A stretch of 64,000 bases of DNA from Halomonas sp. MCCC 1A13316 (GTDB lineage Bacteria; Pseudomonadota; Gammaproteobacteria; Pseudomonadales; Halomonadaceae): contig NZ_CP053382.1 in NCBI RefSeq assembly GCF_014931605.1, forward strand, positions 3,968,001-4,032,000, written 5' to 3'. Both the position numbers and the translations under genes were made by a program. Of this stretch, positions 51,548 to 60,116 are shown piece after piece; position 1 is the stretch's first letter, and each line of letters opens with the position of its first letter. The notes under the pieces were generated by a model that did not search any database, was not told where the DNA came from, and was given only the letters and a program-made list of their open reading frames with translations.

Positions 51548-51724
51548 CTAGAGCAACAAGTGCAATACCAGCGCCACACCCCCCACCGTCAGGGCCGTGA
51601 GCACGGCAAGGTCAACCGCACGGTCGAGCCAGCGATCGAAGTTGTTCTGACGCCCGCGGTTCGGCTGCCGCCGGCGGGTGGCGCCTCGCTGAAGCGCGCG
51701 ACGGCGTGAGCCGATGAGAGACAT
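51548..51724 (-). CDS. Small membrane protein next to the extensin-like gene
   Basis: A 58-aa protein with a basic N-terminus (SRRRALQRGATRRRQPNRGR) and one C-terminal hydrophobic span (AVDLAVLTALTVGGVALVLH). It ends 12 bases before the extensin-like gene on the same strand, so the two may be cotranscribed. SD weak; start uncertain (MSLIGS at 51724 chosen). Not recognised. Confidence 0.5.
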   Translation of the reverse strand: MSLIGSRRRALQRGATRRRQPNRGRQNNFDRWLDRAVDLAVLTALTVGGVALVLHLLL

Positions 51725-51844
51725 GGTAGACGTCCGGTTCCCCATTCCTCTCAGAGCTTACGGCCTGCGCCACCCACTGGCTACCTGCTATTACAAGCTG
51801 GTTTTTAACGTCATATGGCCAAGCACGAATCCTTGCGGCCACAC

Positions 51845-53479
51845 CTACCCTCCTTCACGGTGATTGATGCGCCGATTTATCACGTTGGGCGCGCGACGCA
51901 ACCGCTCCTGCTCGCCCAGCACCTCGGCCTCGAAAGCATCGGCGCCCACCGGCGTCTCGCCATGGCGGCGGTAAAGCTGGGTGAGCATGGCCCGTCGGTC
52001 GGCGCGCAGTTCGCGAATCAGTACCACGATCATGCCGTAGAGAATGAAGGTGAAGGGCAGCGCCGAGAGTACTGCCGCCGACTGCAGCCCGGTCAGGCCA
52101 CCGGCGGCAATCAGAGTGAGGCAGATGGCGGCAATCAACATGCCCCAGACCACTCGCTTGAACAGCGGCGGGTTGATCGAGCCGTTGTCGGTCATCTGCG
52201 CCACGATGTAGGACGCCGAATCGGCCGAGGTGACCAGGAAGATGAAGATCAGCAGCATGGCGATGACCGAGAGCACGCCGGTAAAGGGCATGAGCTCGAA
52301 CATCTCGAACAGCGCCACGGTGATGTTGGCTTCGGTGGCGGTCGCCAGGCCGAAATCGCCGGCCAGCTCCATGTGCAGGGCGGCGCCGCCGAACACGCCG
52401 ATCCACAGGCAGGCCAGCAATGGCGGCACGATCAGCACGCCGAAAACGTACTCCTTGATGGTGCGCCCGCGCGACACCCGAGCAACGAAGGTGCCGACGA
52501 ACGGCGACCAGGCGATCACCCAGGCCCAGTAGAAGATCGTCCAGTTGGACGCCCAGGTGTTGTCGCTAAAGGGCGCGATACGCAGGCTCATGCCGATGAA
52601 ATTCTGCAGGTAGTCGCCGACACCCAGGGTGATGGTTTCAAGAATCATCACCGTGGGGCCGGTCACCAGCACATAGAGCATCAGGCCGATGCACAGGATC
52701 ATGTTGAGGTTGGAGAGCCGGCGGATCCCCTTGTCCAACCCCGACCAGGTGGAGGCCATATAGGCGAGGAACATAAAGAACAGGATGACGGACTGCCACA
52801 GTACGCTCTCGGGTAGACCGAACACGGCATTGAAGCCGCCGTTGAGCTGCAACACCCCCAGCCCCAGCGAGGTCGCCACGCCCATCACCGTAGCCACCAC
52901 GGCAAACACGTCCAGGGTCGGTGCGTAGGGGCGCACGCGCGGGTACTTGGCGGCAACCGACGACAGCACCGACGAGACCAGCCCGGCTTGCCCCTTGCGA
53001 AACTGGAAATAGGCGATGATCAGCCCCACCACCGAAAAGGCCGCCCACTGATGGATGCCCCAGTTGAAGTAGCTGTACTGGATGGCGTAGCGCGCCGCCT
53101 CGGTGCTCTCGGCGGGCACATCGCCGTAGGGCGGTTCGACGTAGTGGAGCATGGGCTCGGCCATGCCGTAGAACACCAGGCCCACGCCGAAGCCGGCCGC
53201 CAGCAGCATGCTCACCCAGGAGAAGAAGCTGAAACTCGGCGTACTGTCCTGCGGCCCCAGACGGATCTTGCCGTACTTGCTCAGGGCCAGCGCCAGCAGG
53301 AAAATCACGAAGCCGAACACAGAGAAGAGATAGAACCAGCCGAATAGCCGAGTGACACCGGCAAGCGCGGTATCTGCCGCCTCGCCGAAAGCCTCGGGAA
53401 AACCGGCGCCCAGTGCCACCAGCGCAAGAATGATCAGGGCCGACACGGCAAAGACCCGCTGCCCTCCATGGTTGGCCAT
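51845..53479 (-). CDS. BCCT family transporter
   Basis: A 544-aa betaine/carnitine/choline-type carrier with 12 membrane helices. The glycine-rich segment is AAGFGVGLVFYGMAEPMLHY and the signature is NWTIFYWAWVIAWSPFVG followed by RVSRGRTIKEYVFG. The final Trp of the usual WxWW signature is Val here. The C-terminal tail (from about 495) is charged and cytoplasmic, as in osmosensing members. In a halophile, uptake of glycine betaine or a related compatible solute is likely, but the substrate is not readable. No neighbouring catabolic genes. Confidence 0.9.
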   Translation of the reverse strand: MANHGGQRVFAVSALIILALVALGAGFPEAFGEAADTALAGVTRLFGWFYLFSVFGFVIFLLALALSKYGKIRLGPQDSTPSFSFFSWVSMLLAAGFGVGLVFYGMAEPMLHYVEPPYGDVPAESTEAARYAIQYSYFNWGIHQWAAFSVVGLIIAYFQFRKGQAGLVSSVLSSVAAKYPRVRPYAPTLDVFAVVATVMGVATSLGLGVLQLNGGFNAVFGLPESVLWQSVILFFMFLAYMASTWSGLDKGIRRLSNLNMILCIGLMLYVLVTGPTVMILETITLGVGDYLQNFIGMSLRIAPFSDNTWASNWTIFYWAWVIAWSPFVGTFVARVSRGRTIKEYVFGVLIVPPLLACLWIGVFGGAALHMELAGDFGLATATEANITVALFEMFELMPFTGVLSVIAMLLIFIFLVTSADSASYIVAQMTDNGSINPPLFKRVVWGMLIAAICLTLIAAGGLTGLQSAAVLSALPFTFILYGMIVVLIRELRADRRAMLTQLYRRHGETPVGADAFEAEVLGEQERLRRAPNVINRRINHREGG

Positions 53480-53648
53480 AAGGCGCTCCTTGCTTCGTCC
53501 TTGAACGCCCTCATCCTAGCAGGCCAATCCTGACACCACACAATCCACTGCCACCGCCGTCGATTCGGACCACAAAAACCATTGCATCGCGGCGTCGAGA
53601 CGACGATTCTGGAGAAACCAAGCAGGCTAAAGGTTTTGAGTCTCGAAC

Positions 53649-54644
53649 ATGCCCCGACTTTCCGACACCCCACTATCCGTACTCGACCTGGCGCCGATTC
53701 GCCAGGGCGGTACCATCGCCGACAGCTTCGCCGAGAGCGTGGCGCTCGCCCGGTTGACCGAACGCCTGGGCTTCACCCGCTACTGGCTGGCCGAGCACCA
53801 CAGCCTCGACGGCATCGCCAGTGCCGCTACTGCCGTGCTGATCGGCCATATTGCCGGCGCCACCTCGCGTATCCGTGTGGGCAGCGGGGGTATCATGCTG
53901 CCCAACCATCCACCGCTGGTGATCGCCGAACAGTTCGGTACGCTGGAAACTCTCTACCCGGACCGCATCGACCTGGGGCTGGGACGCGCACCGGGCTCCG
54001 ACGCCGCCGCCATGGCCGCACTGCGCCGCGACCCTTATGCCGGCGCCGAGAACTTCCCTGAGCTACTGGCCGAACTCCAGGGCTTTCTCGGCGAGGAGCG
54101 GCCGGCGCAACGTGTACGCGCCGTACCCGGCCAGGGCACCAACGTTCCGCTCTGGCTGCTCGGCTCCAGCGGCTACAGCGCCCAGCTCGCCGCCCGCGAG
54201 GGACTGCCGTTCGCCTTCGCCGCCCAGTTCGCCCCCGGCTACCTGCAAGAGGCGCTGCGGCTCTACCGTGACAATTTCCGCCCCTCGGCGCTGCTCGAAC
54301 GCCCCTATGCCATGGTCGGGCTACCGGTGATTGCCGCCGAAGACGACGAACGCGCCCAGTTCCTCGCTTCCACTACCCGCCAGAAGTTCCTCGGCATGGT
54401 GCGCGGGCGTCGCACCCGCTCGCTGCCGCCGGTCGAGACGCTCGACTGGACCCCCATGGAGCGAGTGCAGGTGGAGCAATTCCTGGGCGCGGCGGTCATC
54501 GGCGGGCCCGACACCGTGCACGCGGGACTCGAGCGCTTTCTCGAGCAGACCGGGGCCGACGAACTGATGCTCAACACCGACACCTACGCCAGCGAGGATC
54601 GTCGGCGCAGCTACGAGATCGTGGCCGAGGTGTGGCGCGCATGA
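53649..54644 (+). CDS. Luciferase-like (LLM class) flavin oxidoreductase, MsnO8 type
   Basis: A 331-aa TIM-barrel F420/FMN-type monooxygenase. Seen: [57 protein letters not shown] and [13 protein letters not shown], all standard for this group. Substrate unknown. The stop overlaps the azlC start (ATGA), so it is the first gene of a unit with the AzlCD exporter. Confidence 0.88.
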   Translation: MPRLSDTPLSVLDLAPIRQGGTIADSFAESVALARLTERLGFTRYWLAEHHSLDGIASAATAVLIGHIAGATSRIRVGSGGIMLPNHPPLVIAEQFGTLETLYPDRIDLGLGRAPGSDAAAMAALRRDPYAGAENFPELLAELQGFLGEERPAQRVRAVPGQGTNVPLWLLGSSGYSAQLAAREGLPFAFAAQFAPGYLQEALRLYRDNFRPSALLERPYAMVGLPVIAAEDDERAQFLASTTRQKFLGMVRGRRTRSLPPVETLDWTPMERVQVEQFLGAAVIGGPDTVHAGLERFLEQTGADELMLNTDTYASEDRRRSYEIVAEVWRA

Positions 54645-55357
54645 CCCCACCCGTAGCTGGCGCACGACTCGACCTCCCCGGCGTGCTCTCCGGCATCCGC
54701 CGCATGGCGCCGCTGTCGCTGTTCGTGGTGATCTTCGGCCTGGCCTTCGGAGTGGCCGCGCTGTCGCGCGGGCTCTCGGGTCTCGAAGCCATGCTGATGA
54801 GCGCGCTGGTATTCGCCGGCGCTTCGCAGTTCGCCGCCCTCGAACTGTGGGGAGCGGAGATTCCACTTCTGCCGCTGATCGCCACCACCTTTGCCATCAA
54901 CGCCCGCCATCTGCTGATGGGGGCCGCCATCCAACCCTGGCTGGCCCATCTGCCATCCGGACAGCGCTACGCCAGCCTGGTGGTGATGAGCGACTCCAAC
55001 TGGGCCATGGCCGCCGCCGATCGCCAGCGCGGCGAGACCAACGTCGGCATGCTGGTGGGAGGTGGCATCGCCCTGTGGCTGACCTGGCTCCTGGGTACGC
55101 TGCTCGGGGTGATCTTCGGCAGCGGCATCGAGGAGCCCCAGCGCTTCGGGCTCGACGTGATCATGGGCTGCTTCCTGCTGGCCATGCTGGTAGGCGGGCG
55201 CCGCGACCTGTCGATGCTGCTACCGTGGAGCGCTGCTGCACTGGCCGCCCTGGCAGCTATGGTCTGGCTACCGCCCCACTCCCACGTGATCGTCGGTGCC
55301 CTGGCCGGCGGGCTGGCGGGTCTGCTGCTGCCGCAACGGCAGAAGGAGGCCGCTTGA
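54641..55357 (+). CDS. azlC: AzlC family branched-chain amino acid exporter, large subunit
   Basis: A 238-aa membrane protein with about seven spans. The motif [20 protein letters not shown] followed by [20 protein letters not shown] is the AzlC/YgaZ signature. With AzlD it exports branched-chain amino acids or analogues (B. subtilis azlCD gives azaleucine resistance). The start at 54641 overlaps the preceding oxidoreductase, and the stop overlaps azlD. Confidence 0.9.
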   Translation: MTPPVAGARLDLPGVLSGIRRMAPLSLFVVIFGLAFGVAALSRGLSGLEAMLMSALVFAGASQFAALELWGAEIPLLPLIATTFAINARHLLMGAAIQPWLAHLPSGQRYASLVVMSDSNWAMAAADRQRGETNVGMLVGGGIALWLTWLLGTLLGVIFGSGIEEPQRFGLDVIMGCFLLAMLVGGRRDLSMLLPWSAAALAALAAMVWLPPHSHVIVGALAGGLAGLLLPQRQKEAA

Positions 55358-55665
55358 CCCTGCCCTCGACGACGGCGGGAGCCGTCATTGCCATCCTGAT
55401 CATGGCAGTGGTCACCTACCTGACCCGCGCAGGCGGCGTGTTCGTGATGTCGCGCATCCCCATCGGTCCCAAGGTGGAGCGATTCATCAACGCCATGGCG
55501 GGCTCAGTGCTGGTCGCGGTGATCACGCCCATGGCGATGCAAGGCGACTGGGGCGCGAGGCTGGCGCTGGTGGCCACTCTCGTGGTGATGCTGACCACGC
55601 AAAAAACGCTGGCGGCGATCGGCGCGGGTATCGTGACCGCCGCCCTGTGGCGACTGGTCGCCTAG
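55354..55665 (+). CDS. azlD: AzlD family branched-chain amino acid exporter, small subunit
   Basis: A 103-aa protein with four hydrophobic spans and the AzlD pattern VVTYLTRAGGVFVMSRIPIG...INAMAGSVLVAVITPMAM. A TTG start at 55354 overlaps the azlC stop (TTGA) and has AAGGAGG 6 bases upstream; no ATG is available at the right place. Partner of AzlC. Confidence 0.88.
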   Translation: MTLPSTTAGAVIAILIMAVVTYLTRAGGVFVMSRIPIGPKVERFINAMAGSVLVAVITPMAMQGDWGARLALVATLVVMLTTQKTLAAIGAGIVTAALWRLVA

Positions 55666-55749
55666 TCCCCAGGGAACGATCCTAATCCCAAAGTCTCAAA
55701 GGGACAGTCACTCGCACGCCGCGCTGCGGCGTCATCATCGGAGACGTCC

Positions 55750-56136
55750 ATGTTCGACCGCAACGATCCTCGCCGCAACGCCGCCTGGCAGGCTGCCCAG
55801 CAGTGGCGCACCCGGGCGAATCAGGCTCCCCGCGGCCCCCTGGGTGGGTTGAAGCTGATCTTTACCTGGCTACTGTTCGGCCTGCTGCTGATCGTCGGCA
55901 CCGTACTCGGCCTGTTCTTCCTGTTGCTCGGCTGGGCCATGCTGCCGATCGTACGTTACCGCATGAAGAAGCGCCTCGAGCAGATCCGCGCCGAGCAGGC
56001 CAAGGATGCCGGCAGCGGCCACTATGACAGCGCGACCCGTTATCGCGAGACCCACTACCGCGGAAACCGTCGCCCCGGCGAGCATGAACTGCTGGAGGGC
56101 GACTACGAGGTGCGCGACGACGAACGCAACGGCTGA
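55750..56136 (+). CDS. Small membrane protein of unknown function
   Basis: A 128-aa protein: a polar N-terminus (MFDRNDPRRNAAWQAAQQWR), two closely spaced hydrophobic spans between residues 33 and 68 (LKLIFTWLLFGLLLIVGTVL, FFLLLGWAMLPIVRY) and a charged cytoplasmic tail ending in GEHELLEGDYEVRDDE. Not recognised beyond conserved hypothetical. The start has GGAGAC about 6 bases upstream and it stands alone after azlD. Confidence 0.7.
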   Translation: MFDRNDPRRNAAWQAAQQWRTRANQAPRGPLGGLKLIFTWLLFGLLLIVGTVLGLFFLLLGWAMLPIVRYRMKKRLEQIRAEQAKDAGSGHYDSATRYRETHYRGNRRPGEHELLEGDYEVRDDERNG

Positions 56137-56248
56137 CCGGTCGGCATCAGGATACAGAATCGATAAGCCATCATTTGCACTGGAAAAAAAACGCTCGCCT
56201 GCCATCACTTGAAGCCATACCACCCTGATGTTTCCGGAGACAACAACA

Positions 56249-56507
56249 ATGCCTCGACTTCGGACGACAGCGGCCGGCCCCAGCCTGCACGCCCTGGTCG
56301 GCCGACCGGCCGGTAGCCTCTACGACTTCGATTATGCGCCGGTCCTGGAGCAGGCCGACCTGACATGGAACCGCGAGAACCTGGACGCCTTTCTCTCCGG
56401 GCCCCAGGATTTCCTGCCCGGTACGCGCATGGTGCTGTGGGGCTCGACGAGCGCTCGCGCCAGCGCATCTCTCCATCGACAATCTGGAAAGTATCGCCGC
56501 GCCCTGA
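56249..56507 (+). pseudogene. Broken cytochrome c gene
   Basis: The first frame encodes the C-terminal half of a class I cytochrome c: GPSLHALVGRPAGSLYDFDY, LTWNRENLDAFLSGP and PGTRM with the axial methionine. The haem-binding CxxCH half is missing, and after MVLWG the match moves to another frame (GLDERSRQRI) and then to a third that ends DNLESIAAP and a stop at 56505. At least two frameshifts plus the 5' truncation mark it as dead. Confidence 0.75.
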
Positions 56508-56611
56508 AGTTCACTCTCTCCGCCGGCGCCCTTGGGAAGCGCTAAAGAAATCGTCGAGCAGGATGAAGCACAAGGCGCACGCAGCACAGTACCGAGCGAA
56601 GCGACAAACAG

Positions 56612-56671
56612 CCATAGGCTGGCCCCGAAGGGGTGAGAAGCCGAAGGCTGCGAGTCAGCCGGAGCCTATGG
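56612..56671. repeat. Cloverleaf-like structured element
   Basis: A 60-base element closed by CCATAGGCT (56612-56620) and AGCCTATGG (56663-56671). Inside are two perfect hairpins with GAA loops: CCCC-GAA-GGGG (56623-56633) and AGCC-GAA-GGCT (56639-56649). It lies in an intergenic scar whose flanks (56,546-56,760) hold no gene. I suspect a REP-type repeat; no second copy was found here. Confidence 0.6.
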
Positions 56672-56739
56672 GTATAGGTGAGGGTTTCGACCGGGCTGGC
56701 GCACCAGCACCGCGCAACGCAGTGATTCGCACGCGCCGA

Positions 56740-57005
56740 CAGTTATGTAGTGTTTCCCTTGCCCCCCAGCATGCCCCGCGACGGGAATAGCTCAGTATCG
56801 CCACCAGCAGAGCGGCCACGGCCACGCTGATCATTGTCGCATCAACGTTGAAACGCTCGTACATGGCGAAGCGGATCATCTCGACGGCATGGGTGAAGGG
56901 GTTGAGCGCGGAGATCCGATAGACTAGGTGGCTGCCTTCGCGGATGCGCCACAGTGGATAGAGCGCCGAGGTTAGGAAGAATATCGGGAAGATGAGGAAG
57001 TTCAT
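56740..57005 (-). pseudogene. 3' fragment of an ABC-2 type permease (PedC-like)
   Basis: About 75 residues, MNFLIFPIFFLTSALYPLWR, then YRISALNPFTHAVEMIRFAM and a final hydrophobic helix VAVAALLVAIL, match the C-terminal end of ABC-2 permeases that accompany PQQ-dependent alcohol dehydrogenases. The N-terminal two thirds are absent. The frame begins exactly at the stop of the upstream kinase gene (TAATG) and runs on into the repeat region, to 56655. Confidence 0.7.
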
Positions 57006-58744
57006 TACCCCGGCAAAATTCTCATTCTATGCTCGGGCACCCCCAGTTCGGCAAACAGCTCGGCGAGCTCCGGGTCGTGGCGCTTGGCATGCAGCAGCAC
57101 GGCGTCTTCCACCGCGAAGCGGCCAGAGGTGGCGCGCAGATACATCTCTCCGCTAGCGCGATCGACGAAGCGCACTTCCGGCACCTTGGCGATGCACTGC
57201 TTGAGGAAAGTACAGTTCCTGGCCACCGTCAGGCTGTCGCCGCCGGGATAGACTTCGTCCGGACACGTCGCCGCTGTGTTGATCTTCTTGTAGCGTTCGA
57301 GGTTGACCAGGCCCTGGGGGTCCAGGATGTGAAGCACCTGGCGGGTGCCGTGGGCGATCACCGCCGGCGGGGTATGCTTGGGCACGCTGTTGTCGAGAAA
57401 GACGTACTTGAAGCGCGGCCGTGGACTGCCCATCCATTTGAAGAACACTCTGGGCATCCCGTCGTAGGACTCCACGCAGTGCCCCAGGAAGTCCGACACC
57501 GCCTTGTAGCGTCCCCGCTCCAGCCCTCGCTGCCAGCCACGCTCCACCGTGGCTTCCGGGGGAGTGATGATGTAGTAGATGTGCATGGTGGCGACGTACT
57601 TGGCATAGGTATCGTCGAGGATCCGCGCCACCGTCTCCGACGAGAAGCTATCGAAGCGAAACCGATCGATCAGCAAGTTCGGAATGGTGCGGTCACGCCG
57701 TGCCTTGTCGCGGATGTAGCGGTCGAGCTTGGCATCGATCAGCTTGACCTCCTTGCCCGCCAGGCGGCCGGCATACTTGTACGCCTCGCCCAGCGCCTCG
57801 TAGTCGAGCAGCAGGCGACGCCAGATATCGGGAGTGATGGTGCCGTACTGCTCCGGTTGAACGCCCAAGTCCTGCAGGGTATGCCTCAGCAGGTGCCGCA
57901 GGGAGCTCTTGCCCGCCGCCGAGGCGCCCTTGAGGCTGATCAGGATCGGCTCGTCGGCAAGAGGAACCCGCTCGTAGCCCTCTTGCTGCATGGCCCGCTC
58001 GACATGAGGCGCCAGCAAGCGGCCGATGATGCGGCTGCCGTAGTCGTTACAGGCATGCCGGGTGATCAGCCTTGCCAGCACCTCTCGATCCACCCCGATA
58101 TGGCCCTGGATGGCGGCAATCGAGCTCAGGACGCGGTAAGCGCTCTTGTAGACGGCCTGCTCCAGCTCGTCCTGGGCAGCCAAGCCCTGCTGCTTGATGC
58201 TCTGAATCGCATCGTGGTGCCGCTCCTCCAAGGAGCGGCGATCCGTCTGTCGCTGCGGAGCAGGACGCCTGCCCAGCCATCTGGCCAGAAAAGTGGCGGG
58301 CTCGGGATCGGTCACCACTGGCTCAGGCGCAAAAGCGGCCGCGAGGATCTCATCCGCCTTGTCGTGTATCGCCGCGTAGAGCCGATCGAACTCCTGCTGG
58401 AACACCGGCAGGTGAGGAGAGAGATAGTCGAACAAGATCTTTAGCGTAATGCGACGGAAGTGGTGCCCCAGCACTTCTTCCTCTTCGCCCTCGAGCACCA
58501 TGATGTCGGCCGTCACCCGAACGATCAGCTCTTGCAGTACCAGGCGCTCGGCACGGAACGCGACCAGCTCCTCCTCCTCGAGGCCGGTGAGGGCCCGCAG
58601 TTCGGGAATCTCGGCCAGTCGGGAAGAGACGTTGTCGGGGCGATGGATGGTTTCCAGGGCCTGGTAGCGTCTGGGCAGGTCGGCTTCGAGGCCGGGGTTC
58701 CATGCCGAGTACTCGGGAACAGCTCGATCAAGCATAGGCGCCAT
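57005..58744 (-). CDS. Large P-loop kinase-like ATP-binding protein, zeta-toxin-like core
   Basis: A 579-aa protein of unclear family. The N-terminal 250 residues are helical and acidic (TGLEEEELVAFRAERLVLQE). A P-loop LKGASAAGKSSLRHL (Walker A 273-281) opens a nucleotide kinase-like domain with YGTITPDIWRRLLLDYE, NLLIDRFRFDSFSSE, HIYYIITPPEATVERGWQRG and YDGMPRVFFKW, similar in layout to zeta toxin or AAA_33 kinases. No antitoxin is beside it. The start is uncertain (58744 or MLDRAV at 58735; no clear SD). The gene ends at the fused permease fragment. Confidence 0.7.
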   Translation of the reverse strand: MAPMLDRAVPEYSAWNPGLEADLPRRYQALETIHRPDNVSSRLAEIPELRALTGLEEEELVAFRAERLVLQELIVRVTADIMVLEGEEEEVLGHHFRRITLKILFDYLSPHLPVFQQEFDRLYAAIHDKADEILAAAFAPEPVVTDPEPATFLARWLGRRPAPQRQTDRRSLEERHHDAIQSIKQQGLAAQDELEQAVYKSAYRVLSSIAAIQGHIGVDREVLARLITRHACNDYGSRIIGRLLAPHVERAMQQEGYERVPLADEPILISLKGASAAGKSSLRHLLRHTLQDLGVQPEQYGTITPDIWRRLLLDYEALGEAYKYAGRLAGKEVKLIDAKLDRYIRDKARRDRTIPNLLIDRFRFDSFSSETVARILDDTYAKYVATMHIYYIITPPEATVERGWQRGLERGRYKAVSDFLGHCVESYDGMPRVFFKWMGSPRPRFKYVFLDNSVPKHTPPAVIAHGTRQVLHILDPQGLVNLERYKKINTAATCPDEVYPGGDSLTVARNCTFLKQCIAKVPEVRFVDRASGEMYLRATSGRFAVEDAVLLHAKRHDPELAELFAELGVPEHRMRILPG

Positions 58745-58817
58745 ACACGTGTTGCGGTTTCAGGCCGATGGTCGGCGGTCATGCCCCGACATTGGCCGAA
58801 TTCCTCGCGCGGGGCAA

Positions 58818-60026
58818 TCACTGCCTCTCGCTGGCGGCAGAAGCCGTTCGCCGCCCCGACAGCACGAAGGGACGGTGCAGCAACTGGTAGGTCAGGGATC
58901 CTACCACCACGCCCCAGAAGGCCGAACCCAGCCCCAGAAAACTGATGCCCGAGGCGGTGGCGATGAAGGTGATTACCGAGGCCTCCAGGTGCTCCTTGCG
59001 GGCGGCGAAAGCGCTGACGTTGCTGGTGATGGCGCCGATCAGCGCCAAACCGGCCAGCACCGCCACGAATTCCCCGGGCAGCGAGGTGAAGAGCAGCACG
59101 ATGGTGCCGGCGAAGGTGCCGCCGATCAGGTAGCAGAGGCCATTGGCCACCCCGGCCACGTAGCGCTTGTCGGGGTCTTCATGGGCCTCCTTGCCGGTGC
59201 AGATGGCTGCGGTGATGGCTGCCACTACAGTGGTAATCCCGCCGAAGAAGGCGGTGGCGAAGGAGGTCAGGCTGGTGATGGTGACGATCGGCCTGGCCGG
59301 CGTGTCGTAGCCCGAGGTGCGCAGGATCGCCATGCCCGGCAGGAACTGGCCGGTGAGGCTGACCAGCGCCAACGGGATCGCCAGACTCAGGGTGGCGTGC
59401 CAGGTCCACTCGGGGCGGATGAACTGGGGCTCGGCCAACTGGATCGAGACGCCGCGCAGGCTCGCCCCTTCCAATACCACCGCCAGTACCACGCCGACGA
59501 TCAGCAGCAGGATCAAGCTGTAGCGCGGGTTGAGCCGCTTGAAGACCAGGTAGGCGACGATCATGCCGATGGCCAGCGCCGGTACCGACTCCAGCGCGAC
59601 GAATATCCCGACACCGAACTGGAACAGGATGCCGGCCATCATGGCACTGGCGATGCCGGGCGGGATCGCCTGAACGATGCGGTCGAAGGAACCGGTGATA
59701 CCGACCACGAAGAGTATCACCGCCGCGGAGAGGTAGGCCCCCACGGCCTCGCCCAGCGACAGCTCGGGAAACAGGCTGACCAGCAGCGCCGTGCCCGGCG
59801 CCGACCAGGCGGTGACCACCGGCACCTTGAGCCACAGGCTGAGCAGGATGCCGGAGGCGGCAGCACCGAGGGAGATCGCCCAGACCCAGGAGGTCATCAT
59901 GGCATTCGAGATCTCCGCGCTCTGGGCCGCCTGGAAGAAGATCGCCAGCGGACCGGCATAGGAGATCAGCACCGCCACGAATCCGGCAGTGAGCGCAGGT
60001 AGGGAAGCATCTTTGAGTAGCGACAT
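58818..60026 (-). CDS. benE: BenE family benzoate/H+ permease (copy 2)
   Basis: A 402-aa carrier with about 12 membrane spans. Typical: FVAVLISYAGPLAIFFQAAQ, VVTAWSAPGTALLVSLFPEL, FGGITTVVAAITAAICTGKE and the ending SGISFLGLGSAFWGVVVG. The ATG at 60026 has AAGG 9 bases upstream. It probably takes up benzoate for benABCD. It is separated from the other permease gene by a strong terminator and may have its own promoter. Confidence 0.85.
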   Translation of the reverse strand: MSLLKDASLPALTAGFVAVLISYAGPLAIFFQAAQSAEISNAMMTSWVWAISLGAAASGILLSLWLKVPVVTAWSAPGTALLVSLFPELSLGEAVGAYLSAAVILFVVGITGSFDRIVQAIPPGIASAMMAGILFQFGVGIFVALESVPALAIGMIVAYLVFKRLNPRYSLILLLIVGVVLAVVLEGASLRGVSIQLAEPQFIRPEWTWHATLSLAIPLALVSLTGQFLPGMAILRTSGYDTPARPIVTITSLTSFATAFFGGITTVVAAITAAICTGKEAHEDPDKRYVAGVANGLCYLIGGTFAGTIVLLFTSLPGEFVAVLAGLALIGAITSNVSAFAARKEHLEASVITFIATASGISFLGLGSAFWGVVVGSLTYQLLHRPFVLSGRRTASAASERQ

Positions 60027-60059
60027 GGTCAACGGCCTTGGCTGGTTTCTGCCGGCGAG

Positions 60060-60093
60060 AAAAAAGGCCTGGACCAGCGCGCGGTCTCAGGCC
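60060..60093 (-). terminator. Terminator between the two benzoate permease genes
   Basis: On the minus strand GGCCTgaGACC...GGTCcAGGCC is followed by TTTTTT, 24 bases after the upstream permease stop codon. It should end most of the benABCD-permease transcript. Confidence 0.8.
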
Positions 60094-60116
60094 AAGGAGG
60101 ATTCATGCGTATTGGA

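Noticed and set aside
57005..58744. Zeta toxin of a toxin-antitoxin pair
   Set aside because: The P-loop is similar, but no small antitoxin gene is adjacent and the protein is about twice the usual size.
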